Shown: positions 1 to 13,398 of the stretch, one piece after another
How the letters are laid out: the number at the start of each line of letters is the position of its first letter
How positions within the stretch are numbered: the stretch's first letter is position 1
Notes under the pieces: generated by a model
What the model was told of the DNA's origin: nothing
Seen by the model: only the letters and a program-made list of their open reading frames with translations
Database searches by the model: none
Program-made: the position numbers and the translations under genes
Assembly (NCBI GenBank): GCA_013823635.1
Contig: PNML01000011.1
Location: 1-50,317, forward strand
DNA from: Polaromonas sp.
Lineage (GTDB): Bacteria; Pseudomonadota; Gammaproteobacteria; Burkholderiales; Burkholderiaceae_C
Direction: 5' to 3'
DNA: 50,317 nucleotides

Positions 1-673
<673 letters not shown>

Positions 674-681
674 TTCCGAGT

Positions 682-757
682 AGGGGTATAGCTCAATTGG
701 CAGAGCGTCGGTCTCCAAAACCGAAGGTTGTAGGTTCGATTCCTACTGCCCCTGCCA
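682..757 (+). tRNA. trpT: tRNA-Trp (anticodon CCA)
   Basis: This is a 76-nt cloverleaf. The acceptor stem is 682-688 with 747-753 (AGGGGTA/TGCCCCT, one G-U pair), the anticodon stem 708-712 with 720-724, and the anticodon CCA at 715-717 in the loop CTCCAAA. The T stem is 730-734 with 742-746 around TTCGATT. The discriminator G754 is followed by an encoded CCA at 755-757. It lies between tuf and secE in the same direction, so it is probably cut from a common transcript. Confidence 0.97.
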
Positions 758-803
758 CACTGCCCTGCTAAGTCACCTTAGCCTCAGCAAATGTGGTTGT
801 GTT

Positions 804-834
804 GCCCGCCGAGGCCGAAAGGCTTCTGGTGGGC
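804..834 (+). promoter_or_regulatory. Stable hairpin in the tRNA-Trp/secE leader
   Basis: Bases 804-816 pair with 821-834 through 13 base pairs (two G-U pairs, one bulged T at 827) closed by a GAAA tetraloop at 817-820. No T-run follows, so it is not a normal intrinsic terminator. It may mark the processing boundary between tRNA-Trp and the secE message or protect the 5' end of that message. The pairing is seen directly; the role is inferred. Confidence 0.5.
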
Positions 835-881
835 TTGCTTGTCTCCGGTGGTTTGACTGGTTTTTGAGAACAAAAGTATTT

Positions 882-1265
882 ATGGCGTCTCCAGAAGTTG
901 AAACCGTTAACGCGGGTGCCGACAAGGCCAAGATCGCTGCGGCCTTGGTGTTGTTGTTGGGCTCATTTGTTGCCTACTACCTGCTGTCCAAGCAGGGCAG
1001 TCTGGTTCAGTGGGCTGCTTTGTTGGTCATGGTCGTTGGCGCCGTTGCGGTTTACCTCACTTCCGGGTCCGGTCATCGTTTGATTGCTTTTGCCCGGGAC
1101 TCCTACCGTGAGCTGGGCAAGGTGGTCTGGCCTGAGCGCAAGGAAGCCATTCAGATGACGATGTATGTGTTTGGCTTTGTGCTCATCATGTCCATATTCC
1201 TGTGGTTGACAGACAAGACCATTGAGTGGGTGTTTTATGACCTCATCCTTGGATGGAGAAAATGA
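882..1265 (+). CDS. secE: Protein translocase subunit SecE
   Basis: SecE is the essential small subunit that clamps SecY in the SecYEG channel of the inner membrane. The 127-residue protein has three predicted membrane segments at about 17-36, 42-60 and 92-115, the three-helix form of many proteobacteria. It carries the conserved cytoplasmic amphipathic stretch [14 protein letters not shown] before the last helix. The ATG at 882 (MASPEVET) is preferred over an in-frame TTG at 864, because the longer form adds only six unconserved residues. The stop overlaps the nusG start by one base, so the two are translationally coupled. Confidence 0.95.
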   Translation: MASPEVETVNAGADKAKIAAALVLLLGSFVAYYLLSKQGSLVQWAALLVMVVGAVAVYLTSGSGHRLIAFARDSYRELGKVVWPERKEAIQMTMYVFGFVLIMSIFLWLTDKTIEWVFYDLILGWRK

Positions 1266-1837
1266 TGTCTGATCAAGTTCAGCCTGTGACCGATTCACCT
1301 GCCTCTGCGTTGCGCTGGTATGTGGTGCATGCCTACTCGGGCATGGAAAAAGCGGTGGAGCGCAACATCATGGAGCGTGTCGCGAATGCCGGCATGCAAG
1401 ACAAGTTTGGCCGGATTCTGGTGCCCACCGAAGAAGTGGTGGAGCTCAAAAACGGGCAGCGCCGCACCACAGAGCGCAAGTTTTTCCCGGGTTATGTGCT
1501 GGTTGAGATGGTGATGGACGATGACACGTGGCATTTGGTGAAGCACACCAACAAGGTCACGGGCTTTGTGGGTGGGGCCAAAAACCGTCCGGCCCCCATT
1601 TCTGAAGAAGACGTTCAGAAAATTGTCTCGCAGATGCAGCAGGGTTCGGACAAGCCGCGCCACAAGGTGGAGTTTGTGGTCGGTGAATATGTGCGTGTCA
1701 AAGATGGTCCGTTCACCGATTTCAACGGCACGGTGGAAGAAGTCAATTACGAAAAGAACAAGATGCGGGTGTCTGTGACCATCTTTGGTCGCGCGACACC
1801 GGTTGAGTTGGAGTTCAGTCAGGTCGAAAAAACCTGA
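1265..1837 (+). CDS. nusG: Transcription termination/antitermination protein NusG
   Basis: NusG binds the RNA polymerase clamp, reduces pausing, and links polymerase to Rho or to the ribosome through NusE. The 190-residue product has an N-terminal NGN domain beginning at [18 protein letters not shown] and a C-terminal KOW domain around [20 protein letters not shown]. In-frame ATGs occur at 1253, 1262 and 1265. The last is chosen because GGAG at 1255-1258 then stands six bases upstream and the start overlaps the secE TGA. It is followed by the rplKAJL-rpoBC genes, the standard neighbourhood. Confidence 0.97.
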   Translation: MSDQVQPVTDSPASALRWYVVHAYSGMEKAVERNIMERVANAGMQDKFGRILVPTEEVVELKNGQRRTTERKFFPGYVLVEMVMDDDTWHLVKHTNKVTGFVGGAKNRPAPISEEDVQKIVSQMQQGSDKPRHKVEFVVGEYVRVKDGPFTDFNGTVEEVNYEKNKMRVSVTIFGRATPVELEFSQVEKT

Positions 1838-1854
1838 CACGCCTTTCGGCGTGT
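1837..1854 (+). terminator. Short hairpin after nusG (weak terminator or processing site)
   Basis: ACACGCC (1837-1843) pairs with GGCGTGT (1848-1854) around TTTC, immediately at the nusG stop. Only a short TT tract follows, so it would be at best a leaky terminator between nusG and the L11 operon. Confidence 0.4.
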
Positions 1855-1893
1855 TTCGACTCCGCGCCGAAATTCTTTCAGAGTCGCAACCCC

Positions 1894-1920
1894 GGGGAGC
1901 TGCGTGAAATGACCTGCAGC
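1894..1920 (+). promoter_or_regulatory. Probable L1-protein binding site in the rplK leader
   Basis: The leader contains GGGGAGC followed shortly by GTGAAATGACC. This resembles the 23S rRNA L1-stalk sequence (GGAGC then TTGAAATACC) that protein L1 binds. L1 is the known autogenous repressor of the rplK-rplA message in other bacteria and binds a mimic of that rRNA site ahead of rplK. The sequence resemblance is seen; regulation is inferred from the family. Confidence 0.55.
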
Positions 1921-1945
1921 GTACGTACCCGCAAGGAGTAAAAGC

Positions 1946-2377
1946 ATGGCGAAAAAAATCGTCGGCTTCGTCAAGCTGCAAGTGCCAGCTGGCAAGGCCA
2001 ATCCATCACCACCCATTGGTCCCGCGCTGGGTCAACGTGGCTTGAACATCATGGAGTTCTGCAAGGCGTTCAACGCCCAGACCCAAGGTGTTGAGCCAGG
2101 CCTGCCCTTGCCCGTGGTCATCACGGCGTATGCGGACAAGAGCTTCACTTTCATCATCAAGACGCCGCCTGCGACGACGCTGATCAAGAAAGCCATCAAG
2201 CTGGACAAGGGTTCACCTGTGCCTCACAAGCAGAAGGTTGGCAAGATCACCCGCGCACAGCTGGAAGAGATTGCCAAAACCAAAATGAAAGACATGACTG
2301 CCGCCGATCTGGATGCAGCTGTCCGTACCATTGCCGGTTCAGCCCGTTCGATGGGTGTGACCGTGGAGGGCGTGTAA
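1946..2377 (+). CDS. rplK: 50S ribosomal protein L11
   Basis: L11 binds the GTPase-associated region of 23S rRNA with L10/L12 and affects EF-G and release-factor function and the stringent response. The 143-residue product has the usual length. It shows the N-terminal [20 protein letters not shown] segment with the proline-containing switch, the [18 protein letters not shown] motif, and a C-terminal RNA-binding domain ending in [12 protein letters not shown]. An AGGAG at 1933-1937 precedes the ATG. The rplA start codon follows the stop with no intervening base, so the two are translated as a coupled pair. Confidence 0.98.
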   Translation: MAKKIVGFVKLQVPAGKANPSPPIGPALGQRGLNIMEFCKAFNAQTQGVEPGLPLPVVITAYADKSFTFIIKTPPATTLIKKAIKLDKGSPVPHKQKVGKITRAQLEEIAKTKMKDMTAADLDAAVRTIAGSARSMGVTVEGV

Positions 2378-3073
2378 ATGGCCAAGTTGACCAAAAAGCA
2401 GAAAACACAAGTCGGCAAGGTGGACAGCAACAAGCTGTACCCACTGAACGATGCCATTGCGCTTGTGAAAGAGTTCGCCACCGCCAAGTTCGACGAATCC
2501 ATTGACGTGGCGGTCCAACTCGGCGTGGATGCCAAGAAGTCTGACCAGGTGGTGCGCGGCGCAGTCGTGTTGCCCAATGGCACCGGCAAAACCAAGCGCG
2601 TCGCTGTGTTTGCTCAGGGTGCCAAGGCTGAAGAGGCCAAGGCCGCCGGCGCCGACATCGTTGGCATGGACGACTTGGCCGCCGAGGTCAAGGCAGGCAA
2701 CATGAATTTCGATGTGGTCATTGCCTCCCCCGATGCCATGCGCATTGTGGGTACCCTGGGTCAAATCCTGGGCCCACGCGGACTGATGCCCAACCCCAAG
2801 GTTGGCACGGTGACCCCCGATGTCGCCACCGCCGTTAAAAACGCCAAAGCCGGTCAGGTGCAGTTCCGTGTTGACAAGGCGGGCATTGTCCACGGCACCA
2901 TCGGTTTGCGCTCCTTTGACGCCGACAAGTTGCAGGGCAACCTGGCTGCATTGATCGACGCTCTGAACAAGGCCAAGCCGGCCACCAGCAAAGGTCTGTA
3001 CCTCCGCAAAGTGGCTGTGTCTTCCACCATGGGTGTGGGCGTGCGGGTGGATACCCAGACCATCGCTGGTTGA
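2378..3073 (+). CDS. rplA: 50S ribosomal protein L1
   Basis: L1 forms the mobile L1 stalk that helps eject deacylated tRNA, and in many bacteria represses its own rplKA message. The 231-residue sequence has the expected length and the conserved central stretches [20 protein letters not shown] and [16 protein letters not shown]. The ATG abuts the rplK stop codon, and no Shine-Dalgarno better than the end of rplK is visible, consistent with translational coupling. A 221-base leader with the L10-binding structure separates it from rplJ. Confidence 0.98.
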   Translation: MAKLTKKQKTQVGKVDSNKLYPLNDAIALVKEFATAKFDESIDVAVQLGVDAKKSDQVVRGAVVLPNGTGKTKRVAVFAQGAKAEEAKAAGADIVGMDDLAAEVKAGNMNFDVVIASPDAMRIVGTLGQILGPRGLMPNPKVGTVTPDVATAVKNAKAGQVQFRVDKAGIVHGTIGLRSFDADKLQGNLAALIDALNKAKPATSKGLYLRKVAVSSTMGVGVRVDTQTIAG

Positions 3074-3080
3074 CAGAAAA

Positions 3081-3105
3081 CCACACGGCGCTTCGTGCGC
3101 TGTGG
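3081..3105 (+). promoter_or_regulatory. Hairpin just after rplA
   Basis: CCACA (3081-3085) and GCGC (3088-3091) pair with GCGC (3097-3100) and TGTGG (3101-3105), with CG bulged at 3086-3087 and loop TTCGT. A second 10-bp hairpin follows: CCCGTCGGCA (3116-3125) with TGCCGGCGGG (3130-3139). There is no T-tract. These probably shape or protect the intercistronic RNA between the L11 and L10 units. Confidence 0.45.
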
Positions 3106-3139
3106 GTGTGGTGGGCCCGTCGGCAGTCATGCCGGCGGG

Positions 3140-3199
3140 GCCATCCAAGACCGTTGGCGCAGGGGTTGTCCCTGCTTAATGCTTGCCAACGCAGATGGC
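3140..3199 (+). promoter_or_regulatory. L10 leader: autoregulatory L10/L12 binding RNA
   Basis: The leader of rplJ folds as GCCATC (3140-3145) with GATGGC (3194-3199). Then comes an asymmetric loop CAAGACC opposite GCA, then GTTGGC (3153-3158) with GCCAAC (3185-3190), and GCAGGG (3159-3164) with CCCTGC (3170-3175). TTAATGCTT is bulged at 3176-3184. The AAGACCG, TTAATGC and GCAGA patches and the overall form match the L10 leader of enterobacteria as I remember it, where the L10(L12)4 complex binds to repress its own translation. The structure is seen; its regulation is by family analogy. Confidence 0.75.
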
Positions 3200-3294
3200 G
3201 ATCCCGCTGAACATGGATATTCCACGAACAGTTGGTCGCTGCAATGAGGTGCACTTGCCAGGTTGTCTGGAGGTGCTTTTTTAAGGAGTAGACC

Positions 3295-3795
3295 TTGAGT
3301 CTGAATCGCAGTGAGAAGCAGGCCGTCATTGACGAAGTGACAGCCCTCGCCGCTAAAGCTCAAACGCTCGTGATGGCGGAGTACCGTGGTATCACGGTTG
3401 CTGACATGACGAAGTTGCGTGTCGATGCCCGCAGCAAGGGTGTGACGCTGAGCGTGTTGAAAAACACGCTGGCTCGCCGTGCAGTGGCAGGCAGCAGCTT
3501 TGAAGTGGCCGCAGACCAGATGACTGGTCCGCTGATCTACGGTTTTTCTGAAGACGCAGTGGCCGCCGCGAAAGTGGTGTCCGACTTTGCGAAAACCAAC
3601 GACAAGTTGGTGATTCGTGCAGGCGTTTACAGCGGAAAAACCCTGGACGTGAACGGCGTGAAGCAATTGGCCAACATTCCCACGAAGGAAGTGTTGTTGG
3701 CGCAGTTGCTGGGCTTGATGCAGTCCCCCATCTCGCGCACCGCGCGGGTGTTGGCTGCTGTGGCAGAGAAAAAAGGCGAAGCACAGCCCGCTTGA
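3295..3795 (+). CDS. rplJ: 50S ribosomal protein L10
   Basis: L10 is the base of the ribosomal stalk and holds two or three L12 dimers through its C-terminal helix. The 166-residue product has the normal betaproteobacterial length, with the N-terminal rRNA-binding domain ([35 protein letters not shown]) and an alanine-rich C-terminal end. The start is TTG at 3295, supported by AAGGAG at about 3283-3288 and by conserved MSLNRSEK. No in-frame ATG makes sense. A rare start codon fits tight translational control through the structured L10 leader upstream. Confidence 0.97.
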   Translation: MSLNRSEKQAVIDEVTALAAKAQTLVMAEYRGITVADMTKLRVDARSKGVTLSVLKNTLARRAVAGSSFEVAADQMTGPLIYGFSEDAVAAAKVVSDFAKTNDKLVIRAGVYSGKTLDVNGVKQLANIPTKEVLLAQLLGLMQSPISRTARVLAAVAEKKGEAQPA

Positions 3796-3838
3796 GGCGG
3801 TTGTGCTTGGCGTACCCAACTTGTATTAGGAAATCAAA

Positions 3839-4216
3839 ATGGCATTCGATAAAGACGCATTTTTGACCGCGCTGGACAGCATGACGGTCATGGAACTCAA
3901 CGACTTGGTGAAAGCCATCGAAGAGAAATTTGGTGTGAGCGCTGCTGCCATGGCCGCCCCCGCTGCCGGTGGTGCTGCGGGTGGCGCTGCTGCCGCCGAA
4001 GAGAAGACCGACTTCAACGTGGTGCTGGTGGAAGCCGGTGCCAACAAGGTGTCCGTCATCAAGGCTGTGCGTGAGTTGACCGGTCTGGGCCTGAAAGAAG
4101 CCAAAGACCTGGTGGACGGCGCGCCCAAGACCGTCAAGGAAGCTGCACCCAAGGCCGACGCCGAAGCCGCCAAGAAAAAGCTGGAAGAAGCCGGCGCCAA
4201 GGTCGAACTCAAGTAA
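3839..4216 (+). CDS. rplL: 50S ribosomal protein L7/L12
   Basis: L12 is the multi-copy stalk protein that recruits and activates the translational GTPases. The 125-residue protein shows the N-terminal dimerisation domain ([20 protein letters not shown]), a flexible Ala/Gly hinge at about 37-56, and the C-terminal factor-binding domain starting at [20 protein letters not shown] and ending in [14 protein letters not shown]. It lies 43 bases after rplJ. A strong hairpin begins 17 bases after its stop and probably limits how much polymerase runs on into rpoB, the known arrangement for stoichiometry of L12 and the beta subunit. Confidence 0.98.
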   Translation: MAFDKDAFLTALDSMTVMELNDLVKAIEEKFGVSAAAMAAPAAGGAAGGAAAAEEKTDFNVVLVEAGANKVSVIKAVRELTGLGLKEAKDLVDGAPKTVKEAAPKADAEAAKKKLEEAGAKVELK

Positions 4217-4233
4217 TTGGTTCTCCCTGTCAG

Positions 4234-4263
4234 GGCTGGAGTGTCTCTCGGGGGCCTCCAGCC
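4234..4263 (+). terminator. Attenuator-type hairpin between rplL and rpoB
   Basis: GGCTGGAG (4234-4241) pairs perfectly with CTCCAGCC (4256-4263) and is followed by TTT. This is the position where a partial terminator lowers rpoBC transcription relative to rplL in Escherichia coli. The short T-run suggests leaky termination. Confidence 0.6.
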
Positions 4264-4314
4264 TTTGCTGCTTACAGAGCCCACCCAAGAGTCTCCTCTC
4301 GGTGACTCCTGAGT

Positions 4315-4401
4315 GTCTTCTGACCCCCGACTGCAGAAGACCGCTTGGTTCGGGTTTTGCGCAATGCAAAACCGTCCGCCAAAGGTTGGTAGAGGCCAAC
4401 C
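4315..4401 (+). promoter_or_regulatory. Three further perfect hairpins in the rpoB leader
   Basis: GTCTTCTG (4315-4322) pairs with CAGAAGAC (4334-4341). GGTTTTGC (4353-4360) pairs with GCAAAACC (4366-4373). GGTTGG (4384-4389) pairs with CCAACC (4396-4401). All pairs are Watson-Crick. With the 4234-4263 hairpin they fill the 258-base gap between rplL and the chosen rpoB start. An open frame runs through the region in phase with rpoB but shows no conserved protein sequence, which supports RNA structure rather than extra coding sequence. Confidence 0.6.
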
Positions 4402-4474
4402 ACCGAGTGCCCAGGGCTGCCGCCCCCCAGAAGTCGCTGAAGACACAGGACACATGTCTTTGCCCGGAGAATCC

Positions 4475-8587
<4,113 letters not shown>

Positions 8588-8615
8588 TCCGCAGGAAAGA
8601 TCAAGGATTCAAACC

Positions 8616-11600
8616 ATGAAATCATTACTCGACCTGTTCAAACAGTTCACGCCCGACGAGCACTTTGATGCCATTCGCATCGGCCTGGCATCGCCAGAGA
8701 AAATCCGCTCTTGGTCTTTTGGCGAAGTCAAAAAGCCAGAAACCATCAACTACCGCACGTTCAAGCCTGAGCGGGACGGTCTGTTTTGCGCGAAGATCTT
8801 TGGCCCCATCAAGGACTACGAGTGCCTTTGCGGCAAGTACAAGCGCCTGAAGCACCGTGGTGTCATCTGTGAGAAGTGCGGTGTTGAAGTCACACAGACC
8901 AAAGTGCGCCGTGAGCGCATGGGACACATCGACTTGGCGGCACCGTGTGCACACATCTGGTTCCTGAAGTCACTGCCCAGCCGTTTGGGCATGGTGCTGG
9001 ACATGACGTTGCGCGACATTGAGCGCGTGCTTTATTTCGAGGCGTATGTCGTGGTGGATCCCGGCATGACCCCGCTGAAGAAGTACAGCATCATGACCGA
9101 GGACGACTACGAGGCCAAGCAGCGTGAGTTCGGCTACGACGAGTTCGTGGCCAAGATGGGCGCGGAAGGCATCAAGGAGTTGCTGGAAAGCATTGACCTG
9201 GATGTGGAGATCGAAAAGCTGCGCAACGACTTGACCGGCTCCGAGCTGAAGATCAAGAAAAATGCCAAGCGCCTCAAGGTCATCGAGGCATTCAAGAAAT
9301 CTGGCATCAAGCCCGAGTGGATGGTGCTGGACGTGCTGCCTGTGCTGCCGCCCGACTTGCGTCCCCTGGTGCCGCTGGACGGTGGCCGTTTCGCCACGTC
9401 CGACCTGAACGACCTGTACCGCCGCGTCATCAACCGCAACAGCCGTCTGCGCCGTCTGCTGGAACTGAAAGCGCCTGAAATCATTGCCCGCAACGAAAAG
9501 CGGATGTTGCAAGAAGCCGTGGACAGCTTGCTGGACAACGGCCGCCGCGGCAAGGCCATGACCGGCGCCAACAAGCGCGCCTTGAAGTCTTTGGCCGACA
9601 TGATCAAAGGCAAGAGCGGCCGTTTCCGCCAGAACTTGCTGGGCAAGCGGGTGGACTATTCGGGCCGTTCCGTCATCACCGTGGGTCCCACCCTCAAGCT
9701 GCACCAGTGCGGTTTGCCCAAGTTGATGGCGCTGGAGTTGTTCAAACCCTTCATCTTCTCGCGCCTGGAGGCCATGGGCATTGCCACCACCATCAAGGCG
9801 GCCAAGAAGGAAGTCGAAGCCGGTACGCCAGTGGTGTGGGACATCCTGGAAGAGGTGATCAAAGAGCACCCCATCCTGCTGAACCGTGCGCCCACGCTGC
9901 ACCGTCTGGGCATTCAGGCATTTGAGCCCATCCTGATCGAAGGCAAAGCCATCCAGCTGCACCCCCTGGTCTGCTCGGCGTTCAACGCCGACTTTGACGG
10001 TGACCAGATGGCCGTTCACGTGCCGTTGTCGGTCGAGGCCCAGATGGAGGCACGCACGCTGATGCTGGCCTCCAACAACGTGTTGTTCCCCGCCAGCGGC
10101 GAGCCCTCCATCGTGCCTTCCCAGGACGTGGTGCTGGGCCTGTACTACGCCACACGCGACCGGATCAACGCCAAAGGCGAAGGCATGGTATTTGCGGACC
10201 TGGCTGAACTGCAGCGCGCATTGGACGCCGGTGTGGTGGAAATCACGTCCAAAGTCAGTGTCCGACTGACCGAGTACCTGAAAGACAAGGCCACGGGCGA
10301 ATTTGTCGCTGAAACCAAGTTGGTGGACACCACTGTGGGTCGGGCGCTGCTGTCTGAAATCCTGCCCAAGGGCTTGCCGTTCAGCAACCTGAACAAAGCG
10401 CTGAAGAAAAAAGAGATTTCCCGCCTCATCAACACCTCCTTCCGCAAATGCGGACTGAAGGAAACCGTGGTGTTTGCCGACAAACTGCTGCAAAACGGTT
10501 TCAAGCTGGCGACACGCTCGGGCATTTCCATTGCGGTGGACGACATGCTGGTGCCACCTGAGAAGCACGGCATCATCGGTCGCGCTGAAAAAGAAGTGAA
10601 AGAAATTGCCCAGCAATACGCTTCCGGCTTGGTGACAGCCGGTGAGCGCTACAACAAGGTGGTGGACATCTGGGGCAAGGCCGGTGACGAGGTCTCCAAG
10701 GTCATGATGGCCCAGCTGGCCAAGCAGAAAACCATTGACCGGCATGGCCAGGAAGTGGACCAGGAGTCTTTCAACTCCATCTACATGATGGCCGACTCCG
10801 GTGCCCGCGGCTCTGCCGCCCAGATTCGCCAGTTGGCGGGTATGCGTGGCCTGATGGCCAAGCCGGATGGCTCCATCATCGAAACCCCCATCACGGCCAA
10901 TTTCCGTGAAGGCCTGAACGTGTTGCAGTACTTCATCTCGACACACGGTGCACGAAAGGGTCTGGCCGACACGGCGTTGAAGACGGCGAACTCGGGTTAC
11001 CTGACCCGCCGCCTGGTGGACGTGACCCAAGACTTGGTGGTCAACGAGGACGATTGCGGCACCAGTCAGGGCACTTTGATGCGTGCCATCGTCGAGGGTG
11101 GTGAAGTCATCGAGTCCTTGCGTGACCGCGTGTTGGGCCGCACCACCGCCGAAGAGGTGCTGGACCCCGAGACCCGCACCATGCTGGTCCCCGCCGGGCA
11201 GATGCTCGACGAAGACCTCATTGAAGAGCTGGAAGCTGCTGGCGTTGACGAAGTCAAGGTGCGCACGGCACTGACCTGTGAAACCCGCTATGGCATCTGC
11301 GCCAAGTGTTACGGCCGTGATCTGGGTCGCGGTGGTCTGGTGAACATGGGCGAGGCCGTGGGTGTGATCGCCGCCCAGTCCATTGGAGAACCCGGCACCC
11401 AGCTGACCATGCGCACCTTCCACATCGGTGGTGCAGCGTCGCGAGCCGCCATCGCCTCGAGTGTGGAAGCCAAGTCCAGCGGTTCCATCGGATTCAACGC
11501 CACCATGCGTTACGTGAGCAACAGCAAAGGTGAGCTGGTGGTGATTGCCCGTTCGGGCGAGATCATCATCCACGACGACCTGGGGCGCGAGCGCGAACGC

Positions 11601-12833
11601 CACAAGGTGCCGTATGGCGCCATCCTGACCGTCAAGCCCGACCAGCAGATCAAGGCTGGCAGCATCCTGGCCAACTGGGATCCGCTGACCCGACCCATCA
11701 TCACCGAATTTGCCGGCCGGGTGAAGTTCGAGAACGTGGAAGAAGGCCTGACGGTTGCCAAGCAGGTGGACGAAGTCACCGGTCTGGCCACGCTGGTGGT
11801 CATCGACCCCAAGCGCCGCGGTGCCGCCAAAATCGTGCGTCCCCAGGTCAAACTGGTCGATGTCACGGGCAACGAGATCAAGATCCCCGGAACCGACCAC
11901 TCCGTGACCATTGGTTTCCAGGTGGGTGCGTTGCTTCAGGTGCGCGACGACCAGGAAGTGGGCCCCGGCGAAGTGCTGGCCCGCATCCCCATCGAAGGCC
12001 AGAAAACACGGGACATCACCGGCGGTTTGCCGCGTGTGGCCGAGTTGTTCGAGGCCCGCTCACCCAAAGACAAGGGCATGCTGGCCGAGATGACCGGTAC
12101 CGTGTCTTTCGGCAAGGAAACCAAAGGCAAGGTTCGCCTGCAGATCACCGATCCCGAAGGCAAGGTGTGGGACGAGCTCATCCCCAAGGAAAAGAACATC
12201 CTGGTGCACGAAGGCCAGGTGGTCAACAAGGGCGAGAGCATTGTGGACGGCCCAGCCGATCCACAGGACATCCTGCGCTTGCTGGGCATGGAAGAGCTGG
12301 CCCGCTACATCGTTGATGAAGTCCAGGACGTGTACCGCCTGCAGGGTGTGAAGATCAACGACAAGCACATTGAGGTGATTGTTCGCCAGATGCTGCGCCG
12401 TGTGGTGGTCGAGAACACGGGTGACTCCACCTACATTGCTGGTGAGCAGGTCGAGCGTTCAGAAATCCTGAACACCAACGACGAGCTGCGTGCGCAGGGC
12501 AAGGTGCCCGCCACGTACAGCAACGTGTTGCTGGGCATCACCAAGGCGTCGCTGTCCACGGACTCGTTCATCTCTGCGGCATCCTTCCAGGAAACCACCC
12601 GCGTGTTGACTGAAGCCGCCATCATGGGCAAGCGCGATACCCTGCGTGGTCTGAAGGAAAACGTCATCGTGGGTCGCCTGATTCCCGCCGGTACCGGCAT
12701 GGCCTACCACAAGGCCCGCAAGGTCAAGGAAGACATGGACGACGCCGAGCGCCGCGCCATTGCCGAGGCCGATGCGGCCCAGTTGGCGGCCGATCAGGCC
12801 GACGTGTTGGGTGAGAGCGCCGCTGCCGAGTAA
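8616..12833 (+). CDS. rpoC: DNA-directed RNA polymerase subunit beta prime
   Basis: The largest polymerase subunit contains the catalytic magnesium site. The 1405-residue product has the N-terminal zinc ribbon ([20 protein letters not shown]), the invariant [12 protein letters not shown] loop at about residues 457-468, the trigger-loop region, and the second zinc cluster [15 protein letters not shown]. The C-terminus is complete (ending [10 protein letters not shown]). An AAGGA lies about eight bases before the ATG. It closes the operon: a strong intrinsic terminator starts 19 bases after the stop, so rpsL/fusA genes do not follow here. Confidence 0.98.
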   Translation: MKSLLDLFKQFTPDEHFDAIRIGLASPEKIRSWSFGEVKKPETINYRTFKPERDGLFCAKIFGPIKDYECLCGKYKRLKHRGVICEKCGVEVTQTKVRRERMGHIDLAAPCAHIWFLKSLPSRLGMVLDMTLRDIERVLYFEAYVVVDPGMTPLKKYSIMTEDDYEAKQREFGYDEFVAKMGAEGIKELLESIDLDVEIEKLRNDLTGSELKIKKNAKRLKVIEAFKKSGIKPEWMVLDVLPVLPPDLRPLVPLDGGRFATSDLNDLYRRVINRNSRLRRLLELKAPEIIARNEKRMLQEAVDSLLDNGRRGKAMTGANKRALKSLADMIKGKSGRFRQNLLGKRVDYSGRSVITVGPTLKLHQCGLPKLMALELFKPFIFSRLEAMGIATTIKAAKKEVEAGTPVVWDILEEVIKEHPILLNRAPTLHRLGIQAFEPILIEGKAIQLHPLVCSAFNADFDGDQMAVHVPLSVEAQMEARTLMLASNNVLFPASGEPSIVPSQDVVLGLYYATRDRINAKGEGMVFADLAELQRALDAGVVEITSKVSVRLTEYLKDKATGEFVAETKLVDTTVGRALLSEILPKGLPFSNLNKALKKKEISRLINTSFRKCGLKETVVFADKLLQNGFKLATRSGISIAVDDMLVPPEKHGIIGRAEKEVKEIAQQYASGLVTAGERYNKVVDIWGKAGDEVSKVMMAQLAKQKTIDRHGQEVDQESFNSIYMMADSGARGSAAQIRQLAGMRGLMAKPDGSIIETPITANFREGLNVLQYFISTHGARKGLADTALKTANSGYLTRRLVDVTQDLVVNEDDCGTSQGTLMRAIVEGGEVIESLRDRVLGRTTAEEVLDPETRTMLVPAGQMLDEDLIEELEAAGVDEVKVRTALTCETRYGICAKCYGRDLGRGGLVNMGEAVGVIAAQSIGEPGTQLTMRTFHIGGAASRAAIASSVEAKSSGSIGFNATMRYVSNSKGELVVIARSGEIIIHDDLGRERERHKVPYGAILTVKPDQQIKAGSILANWDPLTRPIITEFAGRVKFENVEEGLTVAKQVDEVTGLATLVVIDPKRRGAAKIVRPQVKLVDVTGNEIKIPGTDHSVTIGFQVGALLQVRDDQEVGPGEVLARIPIEGQKTRDITGGLPRVAELFEARSPKDKGMLAEMTGTVSFGKETKGKVRLQITDPEGKVWDELIPKEKNILVHEGQVVNKGESIVDGPADPQDILRLLGMEELARYIVDEVQDVYRLQGVKINDKHIEVIVRQMLRRVVVENTGDSTYIAGEQVERSEILNTNDELRAQGKVPATYSNVLLGITKASLSTDSFISAASFQETTRVLTEAAIMGKRDTLRGLKENVIVGRLIPAGTGMAYHKARKVKEDMDDAERRAIAEADAAQLAADQADVLGESAAAE

Positions 12834-12851
12834 GCCGTTGCCCTGAACGAC

Positions 12852-12890
12852 AAAGCCCGTCACCAGCTCACTGGTGACGGGCTTTTTTTT
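12852..12890 (+). terminator. Strong intrinsic terminator after rpoC
   Basis: A perfect 15-bp stem, AAAGCCCGTCACCAG (12852-12866) with CTGGTGACGGGCTTT (12871-12885), has loop CTCA and a continuing run of T to 12890. It ends the secE-rpoC transcription unit. On the other strand the stem is followed only by TTTG, so it could weakly serve the convergent peroxidase gene too. Confidence 0.95.
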
Positions 12891-12901
12891 CTGAATCTCG
12901 G

Positions 12902-13390
12902 TCAGCCTGCCAGGGCCTGTTCGATGGCTTGGGTCAAGGACGCAGGCGTATCTTGCGGGGCAAACCGGCGCACGGTGGTGCCGTCGCGTCCCACGAGGAA
13001 CTTGGTGAAGTTCCACTTGATGCCTTTGGAGCCCAGGATGCCGGGTGCGGCGCTGGAGAGCCATTGGTAAAGTGGCACTGCCTCTGGGCCATTCACCTGA
13101 ACCTTGCCCATCAATGGAAAGGTGACGCCGAAGTTCAGGCGGCAGAACTCGGCGATTTGGGCGTTGCTGCCAGGTTCCTGTCCGCCAAACTGGTTACAAG
13201 GAAACCCCAGCACGACCAGCCCTTGTGGGGCAAAACGCTGGTGCAGTGCCTCCAATCCCGCCAGTTGCGGCGTGAAGCCACAGCCACTGGCGGTGTTGAC
13301 GATCAGCAGCACCTGGCCACGAAACTGGGACAGCTTGATGGGTTTGCCCTGCCCATCGGTGGCTGAAAAGTCGTACACGGATGAGGGCAT
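12902..13390 (-). CDS. Glutathione peroxidase family thiol peroxidase
   Basis: This is a cytoplasmic thiol peroxidase of the glutathione-peroxidase fold (BtuE/Gpx type), which reduces hydroperoxides using thioredoxin or glutathione. The 162-residue product has the three catalytic signatures: NTASGCGFT with cysteine at residue 37 in place of selenocysteine, FPCNQFGGQEPG with the active-site glutamine, and KWNFTKFLV with the tryptophan. The ATG at 13390 is chosen over an upstream TTG at 13402, which would run into the lplT stop. It lies 8 bases downstream of lplT on the same strand, so the two probably share a message. The electron donor cannot be told from sequence. Confidence 0.9.
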   Translation of the reverse strand: MPSSVYDFSATDGQGKPIKLSQFRGQVLLIVNTASGCGFTPQLAGLEALHQRFAPQGLVVLGFPCNQFGGQEPGSNAQIAEFCRLNFGVTFPLMGKVQVNGPEAVPLYQWLSSAAPGILGSKGIKWNFTKFLVGRDGTTVRRFAPQDTPASLTQAIEQALAG

Positions 13391-13398
13391 GGGGACTT

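Noticed and set aside
4313-4474. Upstream in-frame extension of rpoB by 54 codons
   Set aside because: Unconserved, contains three RNA hairpins, and a good ribosome site with the conserved [16 protein letters not shown] start lies at 4475.
8970-11900. A 976-codon minus-strand open frame inside rpoC
   Set aside because: Same type of shadow: composition follows the rpoC codon pattern, with no start site or conserved domain.
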